Assembly: GCA_019246665.1 (NCBI GenBank) | Contig: JAFAQA010000379.1 | Location: 1-38,401 of the forward strand | DNA from: Hyphomicrobiales bacterium | GTDB lineage: Bacteria; Pseudomonadota; Alphaproteobacteria; Rhizobiales; Beijerinckiaceae | Direction: 5' to 3' | DNA: 38,401 nt | Shown here: in pieces, positions 9,321 to 17,344 of the stretch | Numbering within the stretch: the first letter of the stretch is position 1 | Layout: the number at the start of each line of letters is the position of its first letter | Notes under the pieces: generated by a model | What the model was told of the DNA's origin: nothing | Databases searched by the model: none | What the model saw: only the letters and a program-made list of their open reading frames with translations | Made by a program: the position numbers and the translations under genes

Positions 9321-10997
9321 TCAGCTCCGCGTCGCAAAACATGCGAAGCCATTCTTCTTGAGCACTTTGCAGGCGGCTTGAGCTGCGTCTTCATCGAAAC
9401 CGGCGAAACGAGCGCGGAACAACGTCGTGCCGTCCTTGGTCACTTTTTCGGTGAAGGATTCGGCTTTCGACAGCACGTGACTGTCGCTGCTCCTCGCTCT
9501 CTGGATAAGCTCGCTCGCCTTTTTCTCCTCCGGCACCGCGCCAAGCTGGATCATCCAGTCCTGCCCTGGCGAGGCCTTGGGGCGAGCGGCCGGTGCGCTC
9601 GATGCCTCGTCGGCGAGAGAAGCCATGGCCTTCTCTTGCGACCTGCCGCCATCGGCTTGCCTGGGCGCTTGTGGGTCTTTGTTCGTCGACCCGGGCTTGG
9701 ACGGCTCGAGGCTCACGAGAATGGCTTTGGAGGGTTCGGTCTTCGCCGCAGCCGACGCAGCGGCCGCAGTCGGCGTTGTCCGGGTTGGGAGTCGGTCGGT
9801 GAAGAGCTTTGCGCCGGGCGTGGATGTCGTGGGCTCGGTCCGTTCGGCAGCGGTCTCCTCGTCGCGCTCGGCCGAAGCTTGGATGAGCTTGCCGGCGACG
9901 CTCCAGCGCGGCGCGGAAGGCGTCGTCGTCGAAGTATAGGCCTGAATCGCCGCAGGCAAATGGGCATCCTCACCGCCGATCGCGGCTGTGAGGGTGAGCG
10001 GCTTCATCGGCGGACGCGCGGGCGCCGAGGCTTCCGCGACCACTGCAGGTCTGGCATGCGGCGAAGCATCCGCGAGAACGGGCGCCATATGCTCCGCGGT
10101 GGAGGCTTCGCGCAGATGATCCTCGATCATGTTCGCCATGATGTGATCGCGACCGGCAGCCGAGGTGCCGCCCAGCACCACCGCGACGATTTGGCGCCCG
10201 TCGCGGCGCACATTCGTCATCAGGTTGAAGCCGGAGGAGCGGGTATATCCCGTCTTGATGCCGTCCAATCCCTCGATCCGCCCGAGGAGGTGATTGTGGT
10301 TTTGCATGGCCACGCCGTCGAAATAAAAGCTGCGGGTAGCGAAGACCGGGTAGTAACGGGGAAAGCGCTCCTGGATGGCACGCGCCAAAATGGCAAGATC
10401 ATAGGCGGTGGTGATCTGGTCATCATCGGGCAAACCCGAAGCGTTCACGAAATGCGTGTCGTTCATGCCGAGCGCGTGCGCCTTGCGCGTCATCATTTCG
10501 GCGAACGCGTCCTCGGTGCCACCAATCTCTTCGGCAATGGCGACGGCCATGTCATTCGCCGATTTCGTGACCACCGCCTTGATCGCGTCGGAGACCGCGA
10601 TCGTGTCGCCTGGATCAAGCCCAAGCTTCGTCGGAGCCATCGAGGCGGCATGAGGCGAGACACGAAGGCGCGTGTCCATGGCGATCGCGCCCCGCTCGAG
10701 CTGCTCGAACAAGAGATAGAGGGTCATGACCTTGGTAAGCGAAGCGGGGTGCCGCGGCTCCCTCGCGTCCGCCGCGAAGAGCACCTTGCCTGCCTTGGCG
10801 TCGACCACAATGGCCGAGAAGGGAGGATGATAGCCCCAGCCCCCGTCGGAGAAGCGATGCATATGATGATGATGGTGGTGGTGAGGCCGGGCTTCGGCGG
10901 GCACCGCCGAGAACAGTCCCAAAATGGCCACCGCCGCCAAGGAGGCCAACAAGTTAAAGGCAAACCGGCGGCGTGCTCCTACGCCAGACAAAACCAT
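9321..10997 (-). CDS. D-alanyl-D-alanine carboxypeptidase with His-tract and C-terminal SPOR domain
   Basis: A 558-residue periplasmic penicillin-binding protein of peptidase family S11, which trims the terminal D-Ala from peptidoglycan stem peptides. A signal peptide ends near AEA (36). Seven consecutive His follow at 39-45, plus His 47. The active-site motifs are S86-L-T-K89, S146-A-N148 and K248-T-G250. A long Ala/Pro/Thr-rich linker (about 300-470) leads to a SPOR domain at about 475-558 (WMIQLGAVPEEKKASELI), which binds denuded glycan strands at the division site. An in-frame start at 11057 would add 20 residues without improving the signal peptide; the ATG at 10997 places the Arg-rich n-region correctly. 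It is divergent from the phasin gene. Confidence 0.93.
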   Translation of the reverse strand: MVLSGVGARRRFAFNLLASLAAVAILGLFSAVPAEARPHHHHHHHMHRFSDGGWGYHPPFSAIVVDAKAGKVLFAADAREPRHPASLTKVMTLYLLFEQLERGAIAMDTRLRVSPHAASMAPTKLGLDPGDTIAVSDAIKAVVTKSANDMAVAIAEEIGGTEDAFAEMMTRKAHALGMNDTHFVNASGLPDDDQITTAYDLAILARAIQERFPRYYPVFATRSFYFDGVAMQNHNHLLGRIEGLDGIKTGYTRSSGFNLMTNVRRDGRQIVAVVLGGTSAAGRDHIMANMIEDHLREASTAEHMAPVLADASPHARPAVVAEASAPARPPMKPLTLTAAIGGEDAHLPAAIQAYTSTTTPSAPRWSVAGKLIQASAERDEETAAERTEPTTSTPGAKLFTDRLPTRTTPTAAAASAAAKTEPSKAILVSLEPSKPGSTNKDPQAPRQADGGRSQEKAMASLADEASSAPAARPKASPGQDWMIQLGAVPEEKKASELIQRARSSDSHVLSKAESFTEKVTKDGTTLFRARFAGFDEDAAQAACKVLKKNGFACFATRS

Positions 10998-11113
10998 ACT
11001 CGACACCCCACTCTGATTGGCTCCCCGCCGAAAACCGCAACGTGTCCCACGCGTCACATTCGAAGTTTTATGACGGATGAAGTTACGCAGGGGTTAAGGG
11101 GGCAAAAAGAATA

Positions 11114-11157
11114 TTTGTGCGATGCACAAAATTGCCTTGACATTATTGTGCGTCGCA
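11114..11157 (+). promoter_or_regulatory. Two TGC-N3-GCA operator-like sites upstream of the phasin gene
   Basis: Site 1 is a perfect inverted repeat with 7-bp arms, TTTGTGC-GAT-GCACAAA (11114-11130). Site 2, TTGTGC-GTC-GCAA, has its core at 11149-11157. Both contain TGC-N3-GCA and their starts are 31 bases apart, about three helical turns. Site 1 lies just upstream of the -35 and site 2 inside the -35/-10 spacer, so a bound protein would block polymerase. Phasin genes of this class are commonly repressed by the polyhydroxybutyrate-responsive regulator PhaR, which is known to use TGC/GCA-type sites; assigning PhaR here is inference. Confidence 0.5.
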
Positions 11158-11165
11158 ACTAGATG
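11137..11165 (+). promoter_or_regulatory. Promoter of the phasin gene
   Basis: A perfect -35 TTGACA (11137-11142), a 17-base spacer and a -10-like TAGATG (11160-11165) lie 84-112 bases upstream of the phasin ATG. The transcript leader would include a small CCCACC/GGTGGG hairpin (11216-11230) just before the ribosome-binding site. Confidence 0.6.
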
Positions 11166-11248
11166 GTTGGTCATGGCGCGGGTGGCTAAGTTGGGCGCCA
11201 CAATCTTGATCAATTCCCACCTGGGGTGGGCATGGAAAGGATCGAATA

Positions 11249-11593
11249 ATGTTTGCGCAATATGAGGATTTCCAGAAGTTCGGTAAGCAGGGCATGGACG
11301 TCGCGCTCAAGAACTTCGGCACGATGTCGAAGGGCTTCCAGGCGATCGCCGTCGAGGTCGCCGATTTCTCGAAGAAGCAGTTCGAGGCGAGCTCGGCCGC
11401 GTTCGAGAAGCTCGTCGGCGTAAAGACGCTCGACAAGGCCGTCGAGGTTCAGGCCGATTTTGCGAAGCAGTCCTTCGAAGGCTTGGTTGCTCATTCGACC
11501 AAGGTCGGCCAGCTCGTGAGCAACTTCGCCAAGGAAGTCGCGAAGCCGGTCGAGACCACGATCACGCAGGCGACCTCGAAGGCCAGCCGCTGA
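11249..11593 (+). CDS. Phasin (Phasin_2 family)
   Basis: A 114-residue, Cys-free, amphipathic helical protein rich in Phe, Lys, Ala and Val. It has the family pattern FQKFGKQGMD, GFQAIAVEVADFSKKQFEA, then VKTLDKAVEVQADFAKQSFE and a C-terminal VETTITQATSKA. Phasins coat polyhydroxyalkanoate granules; small members of this family are also annotated as general granule-associated proteins. The ATG at 11249 has an AAAGGA ribosome-binding site at 11235-11240. The gene is monocistronic, with its own promoter (11137-11165) and strong terminator (11624-11648). The tight punctuation suggests high expression. No PHA synthase or depolymerase is in the window, so granule binding is inferred from family. 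Confidence 0.9.
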   Translation: MFAQYEDFQKFGKQGMDVALKNFGTMSKGFQAIAVEVADFSKKQFEASSAAFEKLVGVKTLDKAVEVQADFAKQSFEGLVAHSTKVGQLVSNFAKEVAKPVETTITQATSKASR

Positions 11594-11623
11594 TCTGTCC
11601 TCTTCTGAAACGATATGACGAAG

Positions 11624-11648
11624 AGCCCGGCCTCGCGCCGGGCTTTTT
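11624..11648 (+). terminator. Rho-independent terminator of the phasin gene
   Basis: An 8-bp perfect GC-rich stem AGCCCGGC/GCCGGGCT (11624-11631 and 11637-11644) with loop CTCGC is followed by TTTT (11645-11648). It begins 31 bases past the stop codon. Confidence 0.9.
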
Positions 11649-11734
11649 CGTATGTGGGCTGCTTGCTGAGGTAGCGATCCCGAAACATCCATCCCATCTC
11701 TCGACAGAATGTCGAGAAGAAGGAGGGTACCGCC

Positions 11735-11836
11735 TATCCATCATGGCCGGGCGTCGGCCCGGCCATCCATGCCTTCCCTGCGCATCGCGGTGGAAAGGAA
11801 AGCGTGGCTGCGTGCACGAAGTGCGCGCATGACGAG
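11735..11836. repeat. Two-arm palindromic intergenic repeat (GGCCGGG type)
   Basis: It opens with a perfect 10-bp stem ATGGCCGGGC/GCCCGGCCAT around GTCG (11743-11766). About 40 bases on follows a second arm with GCGTGGCTGCGTGCAC and GCGCGCATGACGA (to 11836). The order CATGGCCGGG..CCGGCCATCCA.. CGTGG.. CATGACG is a familiar intergenic repeat in Bradyrhizobium-like genomes. Only this copy is in the window. Confidence 0.6.
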
Positions 11837-11954
11837 GGGGCAGCGCCTCCTCTCCTTCAGAACCGCACGCAGGGCAAGGATGCGGGGTAGCGCGCGCCCC
11901 TTCAACCTGAATCTCGATCAGCCGTATTCCCGTCTCTTTCCCATGGCTCACTCT

Positions 11955-12017
11955 TTGCAAAGAGGCTTCTTGCAAGAGAGGCTTGTTGCAAGACAGGCTT
12001 CTTAGAAGAGAGGCTTG
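11955..12017 (+). repeat. Four-unit tandem repeat of about 16 bp
   Basis: There are four adjacent imperfect units: TTGCAAAGAGGCTTC (11955-11969), TTGCAAGAGAGGCTTG (11970-11985), TTGCAAGACAGGCTTC (11986-12001) and TTAGAAGAGAGGCTTG (12002-12017). It ends about 50 bases before the proposed clpS -35. It could be a neutral minisatellite or an array of protein-binding sites. Confidence 0.85.
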
Positions 12018-12067
12018 GGACTGGCGAAACGATTTACGCTGTCTTAAGTTCTCAAGAAGCGGCTCTG

Positions 12068-12096
12068 TCGGCAAAGCCGCCATCGCGCGCTATATT
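12068..12096 (+). promoter_or_regulatory. Candidate clpS-clpA promoter
   Basis: TCGGCA (12068-12073, 4 of 6 matches to TTGACA), a 17-base spacer and TATATT (12091-12096, 5 of 6 to TATAAT). Transcription would begin near 12103, about 28 bases before the ATG at 12131. This also argues against the upstream TTG at 12095 as the clpS start. Confidence 0.5.
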
Positions 12097-12130
12097 GAGT
12101 TTCATCCGCAGGGAGCGGGGCACGTCGACG

Positions 12131-12517
12131 ATGCATTCAACCTTCGACCTGACGCTCGAAGCGACATGGCCCTTGCGGGCCGCGAACGGCGCCTCGAGAA
12201 GCAGCGGGGAAGGAAGCGGTGGCTCCGGCACGGCCGTCGTCACCAAGACAAAGCCGCGGGTCAAGCGGCCGAACATGTACCGCGTTCTTCTGCTCAATGA
12301 CGACTACACGCCGATGGAATTCGTCGTGCACGTGCTCATTCGCTTCTTCAACAAGAACCAGGAAGACGCGACGCGAATCATGCTGCATGTGCATCAGAAC
12401 GGCGTGGGCGAGTGCGGCGTCTACACCTATGAGATCGCCGAGACCAAGGTGACGCAGGTGATGGATTTCGCGCGCAAGCATCAGCATCCGCTTCAATGTG
12501 TCATGGAAAAGAAATAG
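12131..12517 (+). CDS. clpS: ATP-dependent Clp protease adaptor ClpS
   Basis: A 128-residue protein. After a variable, Gly/Ser-rich N-terminal extension (1-50), the conserved core begins with [20 protein letters not shown] and continues through [21 protein letters not shown], covering the N-degron pocket and ClpA-contact residues. ClpS delivers N-end-rule substrates to ClpAP. The ATG at 12131 is preferred over TTG 12095 because of the promoter position and an upstream GAGCGGGG. clpA begins 18 bases after the stop, so the two form an operon and their products act together. Confidence 0.95.
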   Translation: MHSTFDLTLEATWPLRAANGASRSSGEGSGGSGTAVVTKTKPRVKRPNMYRVLLLNDDYTPMEFVVHVLIRFFNKNQEDATRIMLHVHQNGVGECGVYTYEIAETKVTQVMDFARKHQHPLQCVMEKK

Positions 12518-12535
12518 CCGATCACGGAGCCGCAA

Positions 12536-15076
12536 TTGCCCTCATTCTCCCGCAACCTTGAACAAGCCCTGCATCGCGCGCTCGCCCTCGCCAATGAGCG
12601 GCGTCATGAATACGCGACGCTCGAGCACCTCCTGCTCGCCCTCGTCGACGATCAGGACGCGGCTGCCGTGATGCGCGCCTGCAATGTCGACCTCGAACAG
12701 CTCAAGGCCAATCTCACCGACTACATCGACACCGAGTTGAAGAATCTTGCGGGTTCGGGTCGCGAGGAATCGAAGCCGACCGCCGGATTCCAGCGAGTCA
12801 TCCAGCGGGCGATGATCCATGTGCAGTCCTCGGGCCGCGAGGAGGTGACCGGAGCCAATGTGCTTGTCGCCATATTCGCCGAGCGCGAGAGTCATGCTGC
12901 TTACTTCCTGCAGGAGCAGGACATGACCCGCTACGACGCGGTGAACTATATCAGCCATGGGATCGCCAAGCGCGCCGGCGCGAGCGATTCACGTCCGCCG
13001 AAAGGCGCCGATCAGGATCGCGAGGACCGCGGCGACACGGGTGGGGGCGAGGCGAAGGAAGGCCGTTCCAAGAAGAACGAGGCGCTTCAGGCTTATTGCG
13101 TCAACCTCAATAAGAAGGCCGCGGAAGGCAAGATCGATCCCTTGATCGGCCGCGAGCTCGAGGTGCAGCGCACCATCCAGGTCCTGTGCCGCAGGCAGAA
13201 GAACAATCCGCTCCTGGTCGGTGATCCCGGCGTCGGCAAGACGGCGATCGCTGAAGGCTTGGCGCGCAAGATCGTGCGCGGCGAGGTTCCCGAGGTGCTG
13301 CGCGACGCCACCGTCTTCTCTCTCGACATGGGAACGCTGCTCGCCGGGACGCGCTATCGCGGCGATTTCGAGGAACGGCTGAAGCAGGTGATCAAAGAGA
13401 TCGAGGCCCATCCAAAGGCCATAATGTTCATCGACGAGATCCACACCGTCATCGGCGCGGGCGCGACCTCTGGCGGCGCGATGGATGCCTCGAACCTCTT
13501 GAAGCCGGCACTTGCCGCGGGAACGCTTCGCTGCATCGGCTCGACCACCTACAAGGAATACCGGCAGTATTTCGAAAAGGACCGCGCTCTTGTTCGCCGC
13601 TTCCAGAAGATCGACGTGAATGAGCCGTCAGTGCCGGACACGATCGAAATTTTGCGCGGGCTGAAGCCGTATTTCGAGGAGTTCCACAGGTTGCGCTACA
13701 CGAACGATGCGGTGAAGGCCGCCGTCGAGCTCTCCGCCAAATACATCCATGACCGCAAGCTTCCCGACAAGGCGATCGATGTGATCGACGAGACGGGCGC
13801 TTCGCAAATGCTGGTCGCCGAGAACCGACGCAAGAAGACGATCGGTGTGAAGGAAATCGAGCGAACGATCGCGACCATGGCGCGCATTCCGCCGAAGACC
13901 GTTTCCAAAGATGATGCCGAGGTGCTTCGCAATCTCGCCGAAACGTTGGAACGCGTCGTTTACGGTCAGGACAGGGCGATTACCGCGCTTTCCTCCTCGA
14001 TCAAGCTCGCGCGCGCCGGTCTGCGCGATCCCGAGAAGCCGATTGGCGCCTACCTTTTCGCTGGCCCGACCGGCGTCGGCAAGACGGAGGTCGCGCGCCA
14101 GCTCGCGGCAAGCCTCGGTGTCGAGCTCATCCGCTTCGATATGTCGGAATACATGGAGCGCCACACGGTATCGCGCCTGATCGGCGCTCCACCCGGCTAT
14201 GTCGGCTTCGATCAGGGTGGGCTTCTCACGGACGGTGTCGATCAGCACCCCCATTGCGTGCTGCTGCTCGACGAGGTCGAGAAAGCCCATCCCGATCTCT
14301 TCAACATCCTCTTGCAGATCATGGATCACGGCAAGCTCACCGATCACAACGGCAAGCAGATCGATTTCCGCAATGTGATCCTGATCATGACGACCAACGC
14401 GGGTGCTGCCGATCTCGCGAAACAGGCCTTCGGCTTCACCCGCACGAAGCGCGAGGGGGATGACCAGGAAGCAATCAACCGGCTCTTCGCGCCTGAATTC
14501 CGCAACCGCCTCGATGCCATCATCTCCTTCGGTCATCTTCCCAAGGAGATCGTGGCGAAGGTCGTGGACAAATTCGTGCTTCAGCTCGAGGCGCAGCTCG
14601 CCGACCGCAACGTCACCATCGAGCTGTCGGAAGAGGCCCGTTCCTGGCTGGTCGAGCACGGCTACGACGAGACCATGGGAGCAAGGCCGATGGCCCGGCT
14701 TATCCAGTCGACGATCAAGACGCCGCTTGCCGACGAGGTCCTGTTCGGCAAGCTAAAGGGCGGCGGAGCGGTGCGTGTTGTCGTGCTGAAGGACGAAGAA
14801 GCGGCGAAGCAAGGCTGGGCCAAGGAGAAGCTCGGCTTCGAATTCCCGGAAGGTCCTGTGGCGCCGAAGCCGGAAAAGGAAATCGAGCAGGCGGCGAAGC
14901 GCGCAAGACGCAAGCCACGTTCAGGCGGCGGTGGGTCTGGAGGGTCTCGGAGCTCCCCGTCCCGACGGCGCGGCAAGCTCAAAGGGTTGTTCGAGGACCC
15001 GGACGGCGGCGACATCGACGAGCTGGTGAAGCCGATCGTGCGCACCGTCCCGAAAGTGCCGCTGATAAAAGAGTGA
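12536..15076 (+). CDS. clpA: ATP-dependent Clp protease ATP-binding subunit ClpA
   Basis: An 846-residue AAA+ unfoldase that feeds substrates to ClpP. The N-domain (1-145) contains [20 protein letters not shown]. The first AAA+ module has Walker [10 protein letters not shown] (about 229) and Walker [14 protein letters not shown]. The second has Walker [10 protein letters not shown] (about 509) and Walker [13 protein letters not shown]. The ClpP-docking loop is in the AFGFTR region before [11 protein letters not shown] basic Gly/Ser/Arg-rich tail of about 65 residues ends VPKVPLIKE, a tail type seen in other alphaproteobacterial ClpA. The start is TTG at 12536, preceded by GGAG; the resulting N-terminus [12 protein letters not shown] matches the family. 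It is cotranscribed with clpS. clpP is not in the window. Confidence 0.97.
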   Translation: MPSFSRNLEQALHRALALANERRHEYATLEHLLLALVDDQDAAAVMRACNVDLEQLKANLTDYIDTELKNLAGSGREESKPTAGFQRVIQRAMIHVQSSGREEVTGANVLVAIFAERESHAAYFLQEQDMTRYDAVNYISHGIAKRAGASDSRPPKGADQDREDRGDTGGGEAKEGRSKKNEALQAYCVNLNKKAAEGKIDPLIGRELEVQRTIQVLCRRQKNNPLLVGDPGVGKTAIAEGLARKIVRGEVPEVLRDATVFSLDMGTLLAGTRYRGDFEERLKQVIKEIEAHPKAIMFIDEIHTVIGAGATSGGAMDASNLLKPALAAGTLRCIGSTTYKEYRQYFEKDRALVRRFQKIDVNEPSVPDTIEILRGLKPYFEEFHRLRYTNDAVKAAVELSAKYIHDRKLPDKAIDVIDETGASQMLVAENRRKKTIGVKEIERTIATMARIPPKTVSKDDAEVLRNLAETLERVVYGQDRAITALSSSIKLARAGLRDPEKPIGAYLFAGPTGVGKTEVARQLAASLGVELIRFDMSEYMERHTVSRLIGAPPGYVGFDQGGLLTDGVDQHPHCVLLLDEVEKAHPDLFNILLQIMDHGKLTDHNGKQIDFRNVILIMTTNAGAADLAKQAFGFTRTKREGDDQEAINRLFAPEFRNRLDAIISFGHLPKEIVAKVVDKFVLQLEAQLADRNVTIELSEEARSWLVEHGYDETMGARPMARLIQSTIKTPLADEVLFGKLKGGGAVRVVVLKDEEAAKQGWAKEKLGFEFPEGPVAPKPEKEIEQAAKRARRKPRSGGGGSGGSRSSPSRRRGKLKGLFEDPDGGDIDELVKPIVRTVPKVPLIKE

Positions 15077-15138
15077 GTGGTGAGTGGTGAGGCAGGGTCA
15101 GCTTAATCGCTTCTCACTTCTCAGTATTCACCACTCCC
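15070..15138. terminator. Imperfect inverted repeat between convergent clpA and pccB
   Basis: AGTGGTGAGTGGTGAG just past the clpA stop can pair imperfectly with CTCACTTCTCAGTATTCACCACT (ending near 15136). The outer arms AGTGGTGA/TCACCACT match perfectly. Its position between two convergent genes suggests a bidirectional transcript end, but there is no long T-run. Confidence 0.4.
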
Positions 15139-15142
15139 CTAT

Positions 15143-16675
15143 TCACAACGGAATGTTGTCGTGCTTCTTGCGGGGCCGCTCGACGCGCTTCGTGCGGAGC
15201 ATGGCGAGGGCGCGCACGACGCGCCGGCGCGTCGAATGCGGCATGATCACCTCATCGATGTAGCCGCGCTCGGCGGCGACGAAGGGTGAGAGAAAGCGCT
15301 CCTCATATTCCTTGGTTCGCTTGGCGATCTTCTCCGGATCTCCGATGTCCGAGCGGAAGATGATCTCCACCGCGCCCTTGGCGCCCATCACCGCGATCTG
15401 CGCCGTCGGCCAAGCATAATTGATGTCCGCCCCGATGTGCTTCGACGCCATCACGTCATAAGCGCCGCCGAATGCCTTGCGCGTGATCACCGTCACGAGC
15501 GGCACGGTCGCTTGCGAATAGGCGAAGAGCAGCTTCGCGCCATGCTTGATGAGGCCGCCATATTCCTGGGCCGTGCCGGGGAGGAAGCCCGGAACATCGA
15601 CAAAGGTCACGATCGGGATCTCGAAGGCATCGCAGAAGCGCACGAACCTTGCGGCCTTGCGCGAGGCGTCGGCATCGAGAACCCCCGCGAGCACCATGGG
15701 CTGATTGGCGACAAATCCCGTGCTGCGTCCCGCGATTCGGCCAAATCCCGTAATAATGTTCTTGGCGAAGCTTTCCTGGATCTCGAAGAAATTGCCTTCG
15801 TCGACGACCTTCCGGATCAGCTCCTTGATGTCATAAGGCTTATTGGGATTTTCGGGGACAAGCGTGTCGAGCGCGGGCTCCGTCCTCTCGAAAGGGTCGT
15901 TTGCGGGCCATTCGGGCGGCCCTTCCGAGTTGTTGGCGGGCAGAAAATCGAGGAGCCGCCGCACCTGCAGGATCGCCTCGACATCATTGTCGTACGCGCC
16001 GTCGGCGATCGACGATTTCGTCGTATGCACCTGAGCGCCGCCCAGCTCTTCGGCCGTGACCACCTCGTTGGTGACGGTCTTCACCACGTCAGGGCCGGTG
16101 ACGAACATGTAGCTCGTATCCCTCACCATGAAGATGAAGTCCGTCATGGCCGGCGAGTAGACGTCGCCTCCGGCGCAAGGACCCATGATCACAGAAATCT
16201 GAGGAATGACGCCAGAGGCAATCACATTTCTCTTGAAGACTTCGGCATAACCTCCGAGAGACGCAACACCTTCCTGGATCCTCGCCCCGCCTGAATCGTA
16301 AAGCCCGATGATGGGGGCCCGCATCTTCAGGGCCATGTCCTGCACCTTCACGATCTTCCCGGCATGGGCTTCCGAGAGCGAGCCGCCGAAGACCGTGAAA
16401 TCCTTCGCGAAAATGAAAACCTTTCGGCCGTTGACTGTGCCCCAGCCGGTCACCACCCCGTCACCCGGCACCCTGGTTTTCTCCATGCCGAAATCGGCGC
16501 AGCGATGCTCGACGAACATGTCGAACTCCTCGAAGCTCTCCGAATCCAGAAGGAGCTCGATGCGCTCGCGTGCTGTCAGCTTGCCGCGTTTGTGCTGGGC
16601 TACGATACGCTTCTCGCCTCCGCCAAGACGGGCCTCGGCTCGGCGGGCCTCGAGTTTGTCGAGAACGGGTTTCAT
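15143..16675 (-). CDS. pccB: Propionyl-CoA carboxylase beta chain (acyl-CoA carboxyltransferase)
   Basis: A 510-residue carboxyltransferase with the fold shared by PccB, AccD5 and related enzymes. The sequence begins [20 protein letters not shown], then [16 protein letters not shown]. The N-terminal half has [13 protein letters not shown] and [16 protein letters not shown]. The C-terminal half has [18 protein letters not shown] and [12 protein letters not shown], the CoA- and carboxybiotin-binding glycine-rich regions. Together with biotinylated PccA it converts propionyl-CoA to methylmalonyl-CoA. PccA is not in the window. The frame stays open to 16744, through a palindromic repeat, but the ATG at 16675 gives the family N-terminus. 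Substrate preference for propionyl-CoA is by overall similarity. Confidence 0.93.
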   Translation of the reverse strand: MKPVLDKLEARRAEARLGGGEKRIVAQHKRGKLTARERIELLLDSESFEEFDMFVEHRCADFGMEKTRVPGDGVVTGWGTVNGRKVFIFAKDFTVFGGSLSEAHAGKIVKVQDMALKMRAPIIGLYDSGGARIQEGVASLGGYAEVFKRNVIASGVIPQISVIMGPCAGGDVYSPAMTDFIFMVRDTSYMFVTGPDVVKTVTNEVVTAEELGGAQVHTTKSSIADGAYDNDVEAILQVRRLLDFLPANNSEGPPEWPANDPFERTEPALDTLVPENPNKPYDIKELIRKVVDEGNFFEIQESFAKNIITGFGRIAGRSTGFVANQPMVLAGVLDADASRKAARFVRFCDAFEIPIVTFVDVPGFLPGTAQEYGGLIKHGAKLLFAYSQATVPLVTVITRKAFGGAYDVMASKHIGADINYAWPTAQIAVMGAKGAVEIIFRSDIGDPEKIAKRTKEYEERFLSPFVAAERGYIDEVIMPHSTRRRVVRALAMLRTKRVERPRKKHDNIPL

Positions 16676-16700
16676 CGATATTCGGCTCCGGACACGACTA

Positions 16701-16805
16701 GAGTATGATCGGCAAAAGTGGACCCACTTTTGCGATAAGATCATACGGAAAATTAAAAAGATAACCTGACGCTACTGATCTCATCTGAACGCAACGCGTC
16801 CTAGG
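16701..16805 (+). repeat. Extended palindromic repeat, family B, copy 1
   Basis: The first 47 bases form an imperfect palindrome (GTATGATC ... AAAAGTGG ACCCACTTTT ... GATCATAC). The next roughly 58 bases (AAAAAGATAACCTGACGCTA, then GATCTCATCTGAACGCAACG and CTAGG) also match the copy at 24487-24593. By eye the two copies are close to 90 percent identical over about 105 bases. The copy begins 25 bases upstream of the pccB ATG. Confidence 0.85.
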
Positions 16806-16823
16806 CACTGCGCCTCGTGCTTA

Positions 16824-16872
16824 GAGCATGATCCTGAAAAGTGGGAATTCTCTTTCCGAAAAGATCACGCTC
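16824..16872 (+). repeat. Palindromic repeat, family B, short copy
   Basis: GAGCATGATCCTGAAAAGTG at the left arm and CCGAAAAGATCACGCTC at the right arm form an imperfect palindrome of about 49 bases. This is the core of the widespread rhizobial GAGCATGATCC..GATCATGCTC element, without the extension seen at 16701-16805. Confidence 0.7.
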
Positions 16873-16882
16873 ACAATGGTCG

Positions 16883-16923
16883 AGAGCACGATCGCGGAAA
16901 ACCGGAAATTTTTTGCAAACGCG
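16883..16923 (+). repeat. Family B half-copy, degraded
   Basis: GAGCACGATCGCGGAAAACC followed by GGAAATTTTTTGCAAACGCGC keeps the left-arm landmarks of family B, but the right arm no longer pairs. It lies 10 bases after the preceding copy. Confidence 0.4.
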
Positions 16924-17141
16924 CATTGATGGCCTCCTTGGTCAGAGACGCGAGAGCCCCTCTGCCAGGTCCAGCTCAACCAGCGCGGACACGTCGAGGG
17001 GTGGAAACCTCCAACTCTTGACTTCGGAACGCCGATCCACCATCGAAGAGGTCATAAGGTCGCAAATTGCGGCCGATCAGATTGAATCTAGCGGGCCGGA
17101 CGCCGCTTAGGACGGGCCCTCTTCTAGCGACAGGCAGAACA

Positions 17142-17309
17142 ATGGCAAAGTCCATCACGGCCAAGATCAAGCTCGTCTCGACAGCCGATACCGGCTACTT
17201 CTACGTGACGAAAAAGAACACGCGCACCATGACCGAGAAAATGTCGATCCGGAAATATGATCCGGTGGCGCGCAAGCACGTCGAGTTCAAGGAAGCCAAG
17301 ATCAAGTGA
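17142..17309 (+). CDS. rpmG: 50S ribosomal protein L33
   Basis: A 55-residue ribosomal protein starting [20 protein letters not shown], with [14 protein letters not shown] and a [19 protein letters not shown]-terminus. It lacks the paired cysteines of zinc-binding L33, so it is the zinc-independent (C-minus) form. A frame open from 17067 would add 25 residues not found in the family; the ATG at 17142 follows GGCAGAACA. It converges with pleD, the usual neighbour in alphaproteobacteria. Confidence 0.97.
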   Translation: MAKSITAKIKLVSTADTGYFYVTKKNTRTMTEKMSIRKYDPVARKHVEFKEAKIK

Positions 17310-17344
17310 GGCGAACCGGCTAAGGCCGGGAGACGAGCTCCGCT

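Larger units (their letters stand above)
11594..12130. other. Repeat-rich intergenic region between phasin and clpS
   Basis: After the terminator at 11624-11648 there is no credible gene. The region holds a two-palindrome repeat (about 11735-11836), a four-unit tandem repeat (11955-12017) and a clpS promoter candidate (12068-12096). The open frame on the minus strand at 11562-12083 runs through all the repeats and lacks family features. Confidence 0.6.
16676..17141. other. Repeat-bearing intergenic region between divergent pccB and rpmG
   Basis: No gene is supported in these 466 bases. The segment 16701-16923 is occupied by three family B palindromes in a row. Downstream, a TTGACT hexamer at 17018-17023 could be a -35 for rpmG, but the sequence 17 bases on (CATCGA) is a poor -10, so I do not claim a promoter. 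Confidence 0.5.

Noticed and set aside
9378-11162. 594-residue plus-strand open frame opposite the carboxypeptidase gene
   Set aside because: Its composition is Arg/Gly/His-rich and it lacks motifs, whereas the minus strand carries all three penicillin-binding motifs and a SPOR domain.
13628-14659. 343-residue minus-strand frame inside clpA
   Set aside because: Shadow of clpA; both AAA+ modules are intact on the plus strand.
16676-16744. 23-residue N-terminal extension of pccB reading through the palindromic repeat
   Set aside because: The extension ([11 protein letters not shown]...) is the translation of the repeat and is absent from the PccB family; the ATG at 16675 is canonical. In-frame repeat insertion is possible in principle but unsupported.
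17018-17046. rpmG promoter with TTGACT as -35
   Set aside because: The hexamer 17 bases downstream (CATCGA) is a poor -10, so it was not listed as a feature.
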